A DNA stretch of 64,000 nt from Gammaproteobacteria bacterium (GCA_041395725.1 JAWKZW010000001.1:1612001-1676000), one strand, 5' to 3'; counted from the first letter of the stretch, positions 43,321 to 53,452 are shown. A program made the numbers and translations. Notes: a model not told the origin generated them from the letters alone.

Positions 43321-44196
43321 CTACTCGGTGGTAAATGCGGCGCCTTCCTGGAAGCGCCAGGTGCGAATGATTTCCAGGATATCGTACTGCCCGCGCAATT
43401 CCGGCGGGAACGGTTCAAAGGGAGCCGCAAGGTTCACGATATCGACAGCCGCCTGGTCGAGCACGGCACTGCTGGAGGACTTGAGGATCAGAATTTCTTT
43501 AACCGAGCCGTCCGGATTCAGCGCGACCAGCAAGCGCAGGTCACCAAAAATCTGCTGCCTACGGGCCGATTCGGGGTAGTTAAGATTGCCCACCGATTCA
43601 ATGCGCTTGCGCCAGCTGTCCAGGTACAGGGCATCGTGACTTTTCTGGGTAGACGCAGAGGAAATGGTGTATTTACGGGGCTTTCTGGCATAGGCCTCCC
43701 GCTGCAGATCCAGTTGTGCCTGCAGGCTGGCAATGGCCAGGCTGAGCTCTTCCTGGGTGAAGTCGTCGGCGTCGGGGTTTTCCGCTTCGGTGGACTCATC
43801 TTCAGGGCTCTGATCTATCTGTTCCTCGGCCTGTAAGGCGGTGAGCACTGAAATATCGGTCGTGGCAGTGTTCTGGCGGGCCGCCATGGCCTGACGCACC
43901 GGCGATACTTCCTGAATCACGTCAGCATTGAATTCCGAGGTGAACGGGGTGCTGGGTGCGGAGCGCTCTTCCAGGGTGCCGGAGCCGGTCTGGTTTTCCT
44001 GGGCAATGAAATCCGCCTGATCGGGGGCCACCTCGCTGCGATACTGAGCGAGGGTTATTTCCATGGTGGGTTCGTTGGTTATTTCATCCAGGTAAGTAAA
44101 ACCCACGCCGAGAATCAGCATGGCGTGCACACAGGCCGACAGGAACACTGTAAACCCGAAGCGCTCGTTCTGATGTTCACTTACCGATGTTGCCAT
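43321..44196 (-). CDS. TonB-like protein
   Basis: The 291-residue protein has one N-terminal membrane anchor (FGFTVFLSACVHAMLILGVG), a long acidic periplasmic stretch (residues 60-160) and a C-terminal TonB domain (LNYPESARRQQIFGDLRLLV through DILEIIRTWRFQEGA). TonB proteins transmit energy to outer-membrane transporters; here exbB and exbD are not adjacent and the usual proline-rich spacer is replaced by an acidic one. The position between gshB and yqgE is typical of the Pseudomonas-type TonB protein. Confidence 0.88.
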   Translation of the reverse strand: MATSVSEHQNERFGFTVFLSACVHAMLILGVGFTYLDEITNEPTMEITLAQYRSEVAPDQADFIAQENQTGSGTLEERSAPSTPFTSEFNADVIQEVSPVRQAMAARQNTATTDISVLTALQAEEQIDQSPEDESTEAENPDADDFTQEELSLAIASLQAQLDLQREAYARKPRKYTISSASTQKSHDALYLDSWRKRIESVGNLNYPESARRQQIFGDLRLLVALNPDGSVKEILILKSSSSAVLDQAAVDIVNLAAPFEPFPPELRGQYDILEIIRTWRFQEGAAFTTE

Positions 44197-44208
44197 GTTG
44201 GTCTGTAT

Positions 44209-45159
44209 TCAGCTGTCCAGTTTCGTGACGATGCAGTCCATTAGATCCCCTGCAATATCAAGGCCATAGGCTTCATCGAGCTCCCTGACGCAAGTAGGGC
44301 TGGTGACATTGATCTCGGTCAGGAAATCGCCTATGACGTCCAATCCAACGAAGAGTAACCCTTTTTTCTTCACGACTGGTCCAACCTGTTCACAAATCCA
44401 GCGATCTCTGTCGGTCAATTCCTGGGCAACTCCGTTGCCACCGGCAGCCAGGTTGCCCCGGGTCTCGCCCACGGCAGGCACACGTGCCAGCGCATAGGGC
44501 ACCGGTTCACCGTCGATCAGCAGGATACGCTTGTCACCTTTGACGATTTCCGGGATGTATTTCTGCGCCATTATCTGGTTGCGACCACCTTCGGTGATGA
44601 TCTCGGTGATGACGCTGAGGTTGGGATCGCCCTGGCGCAGGCGAAAGATTGCCGTACCGCCCATACCGTCCAGTGGTTTAAAGATGACGTCCTGGTTTTC
44701 CTCATAAAACTTCCGCAGCTTGGCGCCGTTGCAGGTAACCAGGAATGGCGGGCAGCATTGCGGGAACTGGGCGGCAAACAGTTTTTCGTTGCAGTCACGC
44801 AGGCTCTGCGGGTCGTTAACCACCAGCACGCCCTCTTTCTGGGCTTCTTCCAGCAGGTAAGTGGAATACACATAGTGGTTGTCAAAGGGGGGATCCTTGC
44901 GCATCAGGATCACGTCCAGCTCTCCCAGGGGCAGCTGTTCGGTGGCGCCGAAGGCATACCAGTCCTGAGGATCCGCTTTGACAGTCAGCTCCCGCATGAT
45001 TCCCTTGCTGATGCCGCTCTCCATGTACAGGTCGGTCTGCAGCATGTAATAAATTTTCCAGCCCCGGGCCTGTGCGGCCAGCAACATGGCCAGACTGGTA
45101 TCCTTTTTGTAGGAAATGGACTCGATGGGGTCCATTACGATGCCGAGTTTGATGCTCAT
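44209..45159 (-). CDS. gshB: Glutathione synthetase
   Basis: GshB joins gamma-glutamylcysteine and glycine using ATP. The 316-residue ATP-grasp enzyme begins KLGIVMDPIESISYKKDTSL, and has MRKDPPFDNHYVYSTYLLE, KPLDGMGGTAIFRL, PEIVKGDKRILLIDGEPVPY and VGLDVIGDFLTEINVTSPTC. It lies 12 bases before the TonB-like gene. Confidence 0.96.
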   Translation of the reverse strand: MSIKLGIVMDPIESISYKKDTSLAMLLAAQARGWKIYYMLQTDLYMESGISKGIMRELTVKADPQDWYAFGATEQLPLGELDVILMRKDPPFDNHYVYSTYLLEEAQKEGVLVVNDPQSLRDCNEKLFAAQFPQCCPPFLVTCNGAKLRKFYEENQDVIFKPLDGMGGTAIFRLRQGDPNLSVITEIITEGGRNQIMAQKYIPEIVKGDKRILLIDGEPVPYALARVPAVGETRGNLAAGGNGVAQELTDRDRWICEQVGPVVKKKGLLFVGLDVIGDFLTEINVTSPTCVRELDEAYGLDIAGDLMDCIVTKLDS

Positions 45160-45239
45160 AATGTTGTTTCAATCCTGGGGAATCTGCGGGTTTCAGGGGC
45201 CACCGGGGCTGCTCCGAAGTCTGTGCATAATAGCAATCT

Positions 45240-45260
45240 TTGCGTCGCTGCGCGACGCAA
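45240..45260. repeat. Short inverted repeat upstream of gshB
   Basis: TTGCGTCG and CGACGCAA flank the loop CTGCG in the divergent gap between gshB and the membrane protein gene. It could be an operator or RNA hairpin; no T-run follows. Confidence 0.45.
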
Positions 45261-45352
45261 GGGCAGCCTGGTGTCGCTCTTTGCCGGTGATTTTCAGTCT
45301 GGTCACCGATCCGGCTATAATAGCCCGCGTTTTGGCTAAGGGGTTATCCGCT

Positions 45353-45874
45353 GTGGGTTTAATTGGATTGGGTTGGGGGATCGGCGGTGTGCTGACGCTG
45401 TTGCTGTTTGCTGTCTATCGACTCTCGCCTATGGCCATGGAGTTGACCCAGCAGCCACTCAGTTCCCTGCACTGGCTGGCGCTGGTATTCAGTGTTGGCT
45501 ATATGGCTTATGCGGAAGGATACCGGGGGTTTCATAAGAGCTTTGCGCCTCGGGTGATCGCCAGGGCGCGCTATCTTGAGCGCCACGTCAGTCTCGACAA
45601 GGTTTTTCTCGCGCCTCTTTTCTGTATGGGTTATATCCATGCCACACGAAAGCGCAAGATCCTCTCATTTTCACTCACCTTTATGATTGTCTGTTTTGTG
45701 GTTCTTGTACGGATGCTGCCGCAGCCCTGGCGGGGTATCGTAGACGCAGGGGTGGTTACCGGGCTGGCAATCGGCATTGCTTCGATTCTCTACTACCTGG
45801 TTCAGTCGTTTTTCAGGCCGGAACTACTTACGGTTTCACCGGATGTACCAGGTGTCACAACACTCGATCATTAA
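45353..45874 (+). CDS. Unknown inner-membrane protein next to glycosyltransferases
   Basis: GTG 45353 with AAGGGG 9 bases upstream gives 173 residues; the longer frame would run into gshB. Membrane segments are visible at about residues 3-22, 38-56, 105-124 and 132-154, with a basic cytoplasmic loop in the middle (HKSFAPRVIARARYLERHVS). I do not recognise the family. The stop is 20 bases before a glycosyltransferase gene, so a part in surface-polysaccharide work is possible but unproven. A -10-like TATAAT lies at 45316-45321 without a good -35. Confidence 0.65.
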   Translation: MGLIGLGWGIGGVLTLLLFAVYRLSPMAMELTQQPLSSLHWLALVFSVGYMAYAEGYRGFHKSFAPRVIARARYLERHVSLDKVFLAPLFCMGYIHATRKRKILSFSLTFMIVCFVVLVRMLPQPWRGIVDAGVVTGLAIGIASILYYLVQSFFRPELLTVSPDVPGVTTLDH

Positions 45875-45894
45875 AATTGGCTGAGGATCAGCGG

Positions 45895-46866
45895 ATGCCA
45901 GGGACCACCGGAGAAGAGTCCAGGACAGACAGCTGTGCCATTGTGGTGACTCACTATCCGGGGCTTAAGGACTTGCTCGGGTTATTGAATGAGCTGAACA
46001 GGGAAACGGATTTTCTGGTGATTGACAATGGGTCTCCGCAGGCTGACCAGTACCGGGCGTCGATCCTCACCTGCAACCGCTGTGTTGGGTTTCTGCAATT
46101 GCCGGAGAATATCGGCCTGGCTGAGGCGCTGAACAAGGGCCTGCAGGAAGTACGCAAACGCAATTACCGGTTTGCGTTTCTGTTCGATCAGGACAGTCGT
46201 CCCGGTGACGCCTTCGTGAACAACATGCTGGCTGCCTTTGCCCGCGCCGAGACGCTCGCCGAGGGCAGATTAGCGGCGCTTGGCCCGCGAATTATCAACC
46301 ACCGCAATCAGCGCCAGACACCCTTCAAGCTGTTTAACCGGCTACTTCGGCGTTCGGACCAGCCCTTTCACGGCGCATCCGGCTTATTTCAGGCCGACTT
46401 TCTTATCACCTCCGGTACGCTGCTGCCGCTCGCCTGTCTGGAACAGACAGGCGACATGAAGGCCAGCTATTTCATTGACAATATCGACCTCGAGTGGTGT
46501 TTCCGGGCCAGGATGCGCGGCTATGAGCTGGCCGGCACCAGCGACGCCGTGCTGTATCATGCGATCGGCGAGCCGAGTAATAACCCGCTGGTCCGCAGGG
46601 GCCTGATGGCGCAGCACAAGCCGGCAAGAACCTATTACTCGAGTCGCAACCGGGTGCACCTGTACCGACAGCACTATGCGCCCCTGGGCTGGAAGCTCAG
46701 GGATATCCCCCGTTTTTTTCTGAAAGCGGTGTGGTTGATTCTGACGTCGACCGAAAGGCGGCAGTACTGGCGGAACATCAGCGCCGGAATTCGCGACTCC
46801 CGGAACCTGGACGGGGATGAAGCAGCGCCGGGCAGAGGGGGTTCAGACAGTGCTCACAGGCCCTGA
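45895..46866 (+). CDS. Glycosyltransferase family 2, rhamnosyltransferase-like
   Basis: ATG 45895 with GAGGATC upstream gives 323 residues. The GT-A fold is visible as AIVVTHYPGLKDLLGLLNEL, FLVIDNGSP, the NIGLAEALNKGL helix and the metal-binding FLFDQDSRPG, then FIDNIDLEWCFRARMRGYEL. The order resembles the rhamnosyltransferases of O-antigen clusters. The acceptor and sugar are not known. It overlaps the next glycosyltransferase by about 50 bases if that gene uses its first ATG. Confidence 0.85.
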   Translation: MPGTTGEESRTDSCAIVVTHYPGLKDLLGLLNELNRETDFLVIDNGSPQADQYRASILTCNRCVGFLQLPENIGLAEALNKGLQEVRKRNYRFAFLFDQDSRPGDAFVNNMLAAFARAETLAEGRLAALGPRIINHRNQRQTPFKLFNRLLRRSDQPFHGASGLFQADFLITSGTLLPLACLEQTGDMKASYFIDNIDLEWCFRARMRGYELAGTSDAVLYHAIGEPSNNPLVRRGLMAQHKPARTYYSSRNRVHLYRQHYAPLGWKLRDIPRFFLKAVWLILTSTERRQYWRNISAGIRDSRNLDGDEAAPGRGGSDSAHRP

Positions 46867-47800
46867 CAAGATGCCGCATTATCCGAGAATCGCCGTGCTG
46901 TTACCTACCTTCAATGGTGCCCGTTTTATCGGTCAGCAGTTGGACTCAATTCTGGCTCAGTCGGTTAACGATCTGGTCATCGTTACCCGGGATGATGGCT
47001 CCTGCGACCAAACCTGTGAGATCGTGGAGCGCTACGCACAGCAGTGGCCCGGGAAATTTCATCGGGTGGCCGGCGCGGAACAGAACCTTGGTCCCAGCGG
47101 CAATTTCTCTTTTCTTATGCAGTATGCGCTGGATAACAGGGAAACCCTGGGGCTCGATTCCGCCTACCTGATGCTGTGCGATCAGGACGATGTCTGGGAC
47201 GGCCGTAAAATAGAAACCGAGCTTGAGGCGTTGCTGAAACTTGAGGCCAGTCACCCCGGTAAGCCATTGCTGGTTCACAGCGACCTGGTGGTGGTCGATG
47301 AGGAGCTTACGCCTATCGCTGAATCGTTCCTGGCCTTTCATGGCCTGGATGCGGGCCGCAACGATCTGCGCAATATCATTTTCAGCAATACGGTAACCGG
47401 CTGCACCGCGCTGGTTAATGAACATTTGGTTCGTAAGGCCCTGCCGATTCCCGAGACGGCTATGATGCATGACTGGTGGCTCGCCATGGTGGCAGCCGCC
47501 TTCGGGGAGATCGGTTTCGTGCCTGCCAGACTCGTCCAGTATCGTCAGCATGATCAGAATACATTGGGAGCTCGCGAGTATCAGCCTCGCAAATTATTCA
47601 GCAGGACGACCTGGCGTCGATTGTGGCAGAAGAATCCGGATGAAATGCTGTTTTCCGTCGCGCAGCAGGCGGACGTGTTTGCCAGCCGGTTTAAAGCGGA
47701 TCTGTCTCGGCGGCAACGGGTCTGCCTGTCTCTGGCCGGCGGACTTCGCACCGACAGCTTTTTTTTACAGCGGGTACTATTCCGGTTACTCAGGTTCTAG
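46817..47800 (+). CDS. Glycosyltransferase family 2
   Basis: The 327-residue product shows RIAVLLPTFNGARFIGQQLD, VIVTRDDGSCDQTCEIV, LMLCDQDDVWDGRKIETEL (DxD metal site) and ETAMMHDWWLAMVAAAFGEI, as in rhamnosyl- or galactosyltransferases of cell-surface polysaccharides. The ATG at 46817 is too near a G-run to judge; ATG 46871 (MPHYPRIAVLL) is the alternative start and would remove the overlap. It ends the small three-gene cluster. Confidence 0.85.
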   Translation: MKQRRAEGVQTVLTGPDKMPHYPRIAVLLPTFNGARFIGQQLDSILAQSVNDLVIVTRDDGSCDQTCEIVERYAQQWPGKFHRVAGAEQNLGPSGNFSFLMQYALDNRETLGLDSAYLMLCDQDDVWDGRKIETELEALLKLEASHPGKPLLVHSDLVVVDEELTPIAESFLAFHGLDAGRNDLRNIIFSNTVTGCTALVNEHLVRKALPIPETAMMHDWWLAMVAAAFGEIGFVPARLVQYRQHDQNTLGAREYQPRKLFSRTTWRRLWQKNPDEMLFSVAQQADVFASRFKADLSRRQRVCLSLAGGLRTDSFFLQRVLFRLLRF

Positions 47801-48183
47801 CCGCAACTACTCGTTGAGGGTGCTGTGTCCTCACGGAATCTTTTTGACAGCCTGTCCAGAATGCAGGGCAGCGTCGGATTGGGGATAGAATTATTCACTT
47901 GCGACATGACTTGAAGTTCGAATCGAAAATAAAAAAGCCAGTCCCTTCTGGAGTCACGAAAATACATATACCTGACTCCTTTCGATCCACGACCGGGGCT
48001 GGTAAAAGATGGCGACAAACTTCCCGTCATGCCAGCCAGTTCAATGAGTTCATGCGAGGCTGTATTTACTGCGGCGGAGCAGTTAAAGAATTGAAAATAT
48101 CAGGCTCTTACAACTTATTGAATCTTTCGGGATAGAGATGAGTGGTGACAAATCAATAGGCTATGTATCAGGACTATAACTAA

Positions 48184-48220
48184 GGGGGCATTGCATTTTT
48201 CAAATGCCCCCCTTCTTTTT
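48184..48220 (+). terminator. Rho-independent terminator
   Basis: GGGGGCATT (48184-48192) pairs with AATGCCCCC (48203-48211), followed by a T-rich tail. It is 380 bases after the last glycosyltransferase, so an intervening untranslated or small transcript probably ends here. Confidence 0.85.
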
Positions 48221-48398
48221 GGGCTGGACAATCTTCATCCTGATAAGTAGATTATCGTCACTGTTCGATCCATTCAAATACTCAACACGCAATGTGAGTA
48301 ATCATATTAAGACTTGCTGTCCCGCTTGCCGTTGGTGCACCTTCAACTCAGGAGATATCCAATGTTCTGGCACATTTTCGTTTCTTCTTTAAGCTGCT

Positions 48399-48563
48399 TT
48401 GAACAGTTTTATCCTGTTTGGTACAGTTCTTGCGGTCGACGTAAACCAAACGGATGTATTCACCGCGACTACTCGCATCGATACACGTGACTGGTTCGCC
48501 GAGCCGCTGGCGCTGTTCTTCCCGGGCGCGGTTCTACCGGGAGAAAACGAACTCTGGGGCTAA
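48399..48563 (+). pseudogene. Coding-looking fragment ending at MITE copy A
   Basis: A 54-codon frame reads LNSFILFGTVLAVDVNQTDV, then TRIDTRDWFAEPLALFFPGA and ends ENELWG. Composition and codon use look like genuine coding sequence, but there is no ATG or ribosome site and the protein is not recognised. Its stop codon falls on the first bases of the MITE-like element, so it may be the end of a gene whose 5' part is lost. Confidence 0.35.
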
Positions 48564-48715
48564 TACGGGACACTGACAACTTAATAACTTAGCAAAGACC
48601 TTAGTCCAATTTTCCTCCACACAGCTTTGTTTCCACCTGGTAACTACACCCATTTGTCTAAAGATATAAGAGAATATTAGTTCGTTAAATTGTTAAGTTA
48701 TCAGCCTCCCTGTCA
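48560..48715 (+). mobile_element. MITE-like element, copy A
   Basis: About 155 bases with terminal inverted repeats: the left end reads GGGACACTGACAACTTAATA and the right end, TTGTTAAGTTATCAG, is its complement with few differences. It shares the inner boxes ACCTTAGTCC and TTTCCACCTGGTAACTA with copies B and C. It encodes no protein. Confidence 0.8.
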
Positions 48716-48782
48716 ATTCTACGGCCGATTGACGAACAAGTGCAGAATGAAACGGGCTCTACCGCAGCATGGCTTTCGAATT

Positions 48783-49472
48783 TTACGAATTTTCCTGTCG
48801 CTCTTTCCTGAGGTACTCGTCCAGGCTCTTGTCTTTCTCGATTGGGAACAGGTCTCCGGGAATCTTCATGCTTCGCATACGGTCCAATCGGAAATTGCGA
48901 AAGTCCTGCCTGGTATCGCACCAGGCCAGCAGCAACCAGACCGGGCCGAAGAAAGTCAGCGCAAGAGGCCTGACCGTTCTGGCAGAAACGCAGTCTGATA
49001 AATCCATGTATTCGAAGCGGATCTTCCTGCGCTCCCGGATGCAATTCCTGACTTCGGAAAAATCTACCTCCCAGGGGATCTTTGCCATGCTGTTCTCGGA
49101 AAAGGTGGCGACCTGCTGCATGTTGTTGAGCAGATTCGCTGGCAAAACAGCCTGTACCTTATTCAGCGCGCTCGCGGCTTTCTCAGCGAAGCGCTCGTCC
49201 GTCCACGTGCGGACCATGCTGATGCCTAGAGCGATCGCCTCCAGTTCATCGGGATCGAACATGACTGGCGGCAGGTGATACTTCTTGTCGATCACGTAGC
49301 CGACACCCGCCTCGCCATAAATCGGGACGCCGGAGTTCATCAGGTCCTGAATGTCTCGATAGACTGTGCGCTGGCAGATGTCGAATTGATCGGCGATACG
49401 CCTTGCCGTCACGGCGTGGTGCATACGTCGCAAGTAGTGGACGATCTGAATCAGGCGGTCTGCTCTGCGCAT
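48783..49472 (-). CDS. YafY/WYL-domain transcriptional regulator
   Basis: The 229-residue protein has an N-terminal HTH-11 domain (ADRLIQIVHYLRRMHHAVTA, then FDICQRTVYRDIQDLMNSGV), a linker and a WYL domain (RERRKIRFEYMDLSDCVSAR, then LTFFGPVWLLLAWCDTRQDF, RNFRLDRMRSM). WYL regulators often sense a small or nucleic-acid ligand. It is divergent from the VOC gene across a 162-base gap, so that gene is the likely target. The pair is enclosed by MITE copies A and B. Confidence 0.88.
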   Translation of the reverse strand: MRRADRLIQIVHYLRRMHHAVTARRIADQFDICQRTVYRDIQDLMNSGVPIYGEAGVGYVIDKKYHLPPVMFDPDELEAIALGISMVRTWTDERFAEKAASALNKVQAVLPANLLNNMQQVATFSENSMAKIPWEVDFSEVRNCIRERRKIRFEYMDLSDCVSARTVRPLALTFFGPVWLLLAWCDTRQDFRNFRLDRMRSMKIPGDLFPIEKDKSLDEYLRKERQENS

Positions 49473-49634
49473 CGGTTACTTTCCTCGCCAGCTTTCGCTT
49501 GGGCCCTTCGGTCGTCAATTTCTAGCGATACCCGGTGAATAGTATCCTACTGCAAGTTTACTGACACCACGGTGTCAGCAGGGTTGCAGTATGCTGAAAA
49601 TCCCTAAAACAGCAGCCCATTCGAGGAGAAAGCG

Positions 49635-50024
49635 ATGATTGGCTACGTAACGATTGGAACTAACGACCTGGACCGCGCGGCGGCCTACTACGACAAACTG
49701 TTCGCGACCATAGGTGCAAGTCGATTCATGGAAGAAGAGAACTACTTCATTGCCTGGGCAACGGTGCCTGGAGCCCCGTCTGTTGCTGTGTCAATTCCAT
49801 TCAACAAGGAGCCCGCTTCGGTGGGCAACGGTGTCATGGTTGCGCTGTTCATGGATTCGCCTGAAAAGGTCGATGCATTTCATGCCAGGGCCCTGGAGCT
49901 GGGCGGTACCAATGAAGGCGACCCCGGCTTCCGGCCGGAAGAAAGCACCTCGGGATTCTACGCCGGTTATTTCCGCGACCTCGATGGTAACAAGCTTAAT
50001 GCATTCTGCATGGTTCCGGAATAA
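49635..50024 (+). CDS. VOC (glyoxalase-like) family protein
   Basis: The 129-residue protein is a single vicinal-oxygen-chelate unit: MIGYVTIGTNDLDRAAAYYD with the family's first strand, PFNKEPASVGNGVMVALFMD, and the final FYAGYFRDLDGNKLNAFCMV. Such proteins are dioxygenases, lyases or resistance proteins; the substrate is not evident. AGGAGA lies upstream at a good distance. Gene pairs of a YafY regulator with a VOC protein are common, fitting local control. Confidence 0.88.
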   Translation: MIGYVTIGTNDLDRAAAYYDKLFATIGASRFMEEENYFIAWATVPGAPSVAVSIPFNKEPASVGNGVMVALFMDSPEKVDAFHARALELGGTNEGDPGFRPEESTSGFYAGYFRDLDGNKLNAFCMVPE

Positions 50025-50076
50025 GTAAGGTACCAACTGCCGGGCCGGCGCCTGCTGGCCCGACTGCTACGGGCCA

Positions 50077-50229
50077 CTATAGGAAACTGATAACTTAACT
50101 ACTTCGCAAGACCTTAGTCCTGTTTCTCCCCTGCAAAGCTTTGCTTCCACCTGATATTTATGCCCATATCTCCAAAAATAAAAAGGAAATTTAGTTCATT
50201 AAGTTGTTAAGTTATCAGTGTCCCTGTAG
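50077..50229 (+). mobile_element. MITE-like element, copy B
   Basis: Left end CTATAGGAAACTGATAACTT and right end AAGTTATCAGTGTCCCTGTA are inverted repeats; the inner 13 bases CTGATAACTTAAC are perfectly mirrored. The interior has ACCTTAGTCC and GCTTCCACCTG like the other copies. Same orientation as A and C. Confidence 0.85.
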
Positions 50230-50265
50230 ATTCTCGCAAACAGCCATTGGAGGTCATCGGTTCAA

Positions 50266-51237
<972 letters not shown>

Positions 51238-51250
51238 AGAGTATCGCGAC

Positions 51251-53254
51251 ATGACCGGGGAGCCGAAGCTGGAGACTGCCCAACCGGATTGGCGGCCCGA
51301 GGATGCTGCCGAACTCTACCGGGTCAATGACTGGAGCGATGGCTTTTTCACCGTCAACCCGCAAGGCCACGTCGCGGTCCGGCCGTTCGGTAACGACAGC
51401 CTGAGCATCGACCTGCTCGACGTGATTGCCGAAGCGCAGCGGAGGGGCGTCCGCTTCCCCTTGCTGTTGCGGTTCCAGGACGTGTTGCGCGCCCGGGTTC
51501 AGCGCCTCAACCAGGCCTTCGCCCTGGCCATCAGCGAAACCGGTTACCAGGGCGCATACCGCGGCGTCTATCCGATCAAGGTCAACCAGCTGCACGAAGT
51601 GGTCGAGGAAGTGATCGACGCCGGGAAGCCGTTCGGCCTGGGGCTGGAGTGCGGGTCCAAGGCGGAACTGGTGGCCACCCTCGCCCACCTGGAGTCGGAC
51701 GAAACCCTGCTGATCTGCAACGGGGTCAAGGATCGGACCATGCTGTCACTGATCCTGTCGGCACAGGAACTGGGCAAGAACGTCATGCCGGTAATGGAGA
51801 AGTTCGCCGAGTTCGAACAACTGATTGCCCTGGCGGACGAGACCGGCATGCCGACGCAGTTCGGCGTGCGCGTCCGTTTGCGCACCGGAGGGGCGGGCAA
51901 ATGGGCCGATTCCGGCGGCTATCGTTCCAAGTTCGGTATCACCCTGCCCGAACTCATGGAGATGATCGATCGGCTCAACCGTGGCCGCATCCAACACCGT
52001 TTCAGCCTGCTCCACTTTCACCTTGGAAGCCAGATATCCAACATTCAGCAGTTGCGCCAGGCTGCCAAGGAATTCGCCCAGATCTACGCCGAACTGGTCG
52101 GCCTGGGCATGCCCATCCGTTACCTGGACGTGGGTGGCGGGCTCGGCGTGAACTACACCGGCGACATGCAGGAAGGCAGCATCAACTACAGCCTGGGTGA
52201 ATACGCCAATGCCGTGGTTGCCGCGATCCAGTCTGTCTGCGATGAACGCGGTGTGGCGCATCCGACCCTGGTGTCGGAAAGCGGCCGGGCCATGACCGCG
52301 CACCACTCGGTCCTGGTGGCCGAAACCGTCGGCGCCTATCGTAAGGACCAGGCCGACAAGGACCCGCAGATACCCGCCGACGCCCATCGCCTGGTTCACG
52401 ACCTGCGCGAAAAGCTGATTGGGCTGCGGCAGCTGGCGCCGGGCGACGCCAAGGCTACCCAGATACTCGAATCCTGGCACGACGTGGAAGAAATTCACCA
52501 GGAAGCGTCCGCCCTGTTCAGCATGGGCTTCCTGTCCCTGGCGCAGAACGCGCTGATCGAGCGCATGTACTGGAGCGCCTGCTCGGCCGTGCTTCAGCAC
52601 TTACGCCACGCCGACACGGGCCCCCACCAGCAGGTGCTGCAGGAACTGGAAGACAAGCTGGTCGATCAGTACCTGGTCGACTTCTCGGTGTTCCAGTCCA
52701 TGCTCGATCATTGGGCTATCCAGCAACCTTTTCCGATCGTTCCGCTGGACCGCCTGGATGAACGTCCGACCCGCCGCGGGCTGTTGGTCGACCTGACCTG
52801 TGATTCCGACGGCAAGGTGGCCCAGTACGTCTCGTCACGGGATGACAAGAATTTCCTGGAGCTGCACGAACTGCAGCCGGGCGAACCGTACTACCTGGGC
52901 TTTTTCCTGATGGGCGCCTATCAGGACATCATGGGCGACGTCCACAACCTGTTTGGCCGCACCGCCGAGGCGCACATATACGCGGACGCCGAGGAAGAAG
53001 GTAATTTCTGGATCGAGAAAGTACTGCCGGGCGCCCGCGTAGAAGACATGCTGGCCCAGGTTCAGTATTTCCCCAATGACCTGCGCAGGCGCGTCGAATC
53101 CATGATAAAGACCAAGATTGAAGAAGGCGCACTCAGGCCCAAGCGGGCGATGGCCATTCTCGACCAGTACATGGCCATGTTCCAGGACGAAACCTATCTC
53201 GCCAATCCGCGGGACAACGACTGGAGGAGACCGCACAATGAGCCAGACCCTTGA
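51251..53254 (+). CDS. speA: Biosynthetic arginine decarboxylase
   Basis: SpeA converts arginine to agmatine using PLP. The 667-residue protein (E. coli 658) contains YPIKVNQ with the PLP lysine, FGLGLECGSKAELVATLAHL, RLRTGGAGKWADSGGYRSKF, the GGGLGVNYTG phosphate loop, SESGRAMTAHHSVLVAETVG and the C-terminal YFLMGAYQDIMGDVHNLFG-type box. It begins 13 bases after the deoxyhypusine-synthase-like gene and is GC-rich, which supports joint acquisition of the module. Its end overlaps the start of a truncated third gene. Confidence 0.96.
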   Translation: MTGEPKLETAQPDWRPEDAAELYRVNDWSDGFFTVNPQGHVAVRPFGNDSLSIDLLDVIAEAQRRGVRFPLLLRFQDVLRARVQRLNQAFALAISETGYQGAYRGVYPIKVNQLHEVVEEVIDAGKPFGLGLECGSKAELVATLAHLESDETLLICNGVKDRTMLSLILSAQELGKNVMPVMEKFAEFEQLIALADETGMPTQFGVRVRLRTGGAGKWADSGGYRSKFGITLPELMEMIDRLNRGRIQHRFSLLHFHLGSQISNIQQLRQAAKEFAQIYAELVGLGMPIRYLDVGGGLGVNYTGDMQEGSINYSLGEYANAVVAAIQSVCDERGVAHPTLVSESGRAMTAHHSVLVAETVGAYRKDQADKDPQIPADAHRLVHDLREKLIGLRQLAPGDAKATQILESWHDVEEIHQEASALFSMGFLSLAQNALIERMYWSACSAVLQHLRHADTGPHQQVLQELEDKLVDQYLVDFSVFQSMLDHWAIQQPFPIVPLDRLDERPTRRGLLVDLTCDSDGKVAQYVSSRDDKNFLELHELQPGEPYYLGFFLMGAYQDIMGDVHNLFGRTAEAHIYADAEEEGNFWIEKVLPGARVEDMLAQVQYFPNDLRRRVESMIKTKIEEGALRPKRAMAILDQYMAMFQDETYLANPRDNDWRRPHNEPDP

Positions 53255-53294
53255 TTCTCGCACTGGTAACTATGTGGCGCTGATAACTTACTAA
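53238..53294 (+). pseudogene. Truncated third gene of the polyamine module
   Basis: A very good ribosome site (GGAGGAG, 53223-53229) stands 8 bases before ATG 53238, which overlaps the end of speA by 17 bases. The frame reads MSQTLDSRTGN and then runs into MITE copy C, reaching a stop at 53294. A strong start signal in a tight operon with only about 11 native codons indicates that the rest of the gene has been lost. Agmatinase would be the obvious candidate by context, but the 11 residues cannot show it. Confidence 0.5.
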
Positions 53295-53423
53295 CTTAGC
53301 AAAGACCTTAGTCCTGTTTTTCCTCCACAAAGCTTTGCTTCCACCTGGTAACTATGTGCTATGTACAAAGAATAGAAGAGAACAATAATTCGTTAAGTTG
53401 TTAAGTTATCAGTGTCCCTGTAG
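53270..53423 (+). mobile_element. MITE-like element, copy C
   Basis: About 154 bases with the same terminal inverted repeats (left GCTGATAACTTACTAACTTA; right AAGTTGTTAAGTTATCAGTG followed by TCCCTGTAG) and the internal boxes ACCTTAGTCC and GCTTCCACCTGGTAACTA. Same orientation as A and B. It replaces the body of the gene starting at 53238. Confidence 0.85.
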
Positions 53424-53452
53424 GGAATTCCTCTTTTTTCCTGTAAGCCCCT

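Larger units (their letters stand above)
47801..48782. other. Long gap with terminator, gene fragment and MITE copy A
   Basis: No full gene is seen in these 980 bases. They contain a strong terminator at 48184-48220, a 54-codon coding-looking fragment at 48399-48563 and a MITE-like element at 48560-48715. A 78-codon plus-strand frame at 47899-48135 with a CIYCGG motif was considered but lacks support. Confidence 0.45.

Noticed and set aside
47899..48135. 78-codon plus-strand frame with a CIYCGG motif
   Set aside because: No ribosome site, uneven composition and no recognisable homology; the CxxC alone is weak evidence.
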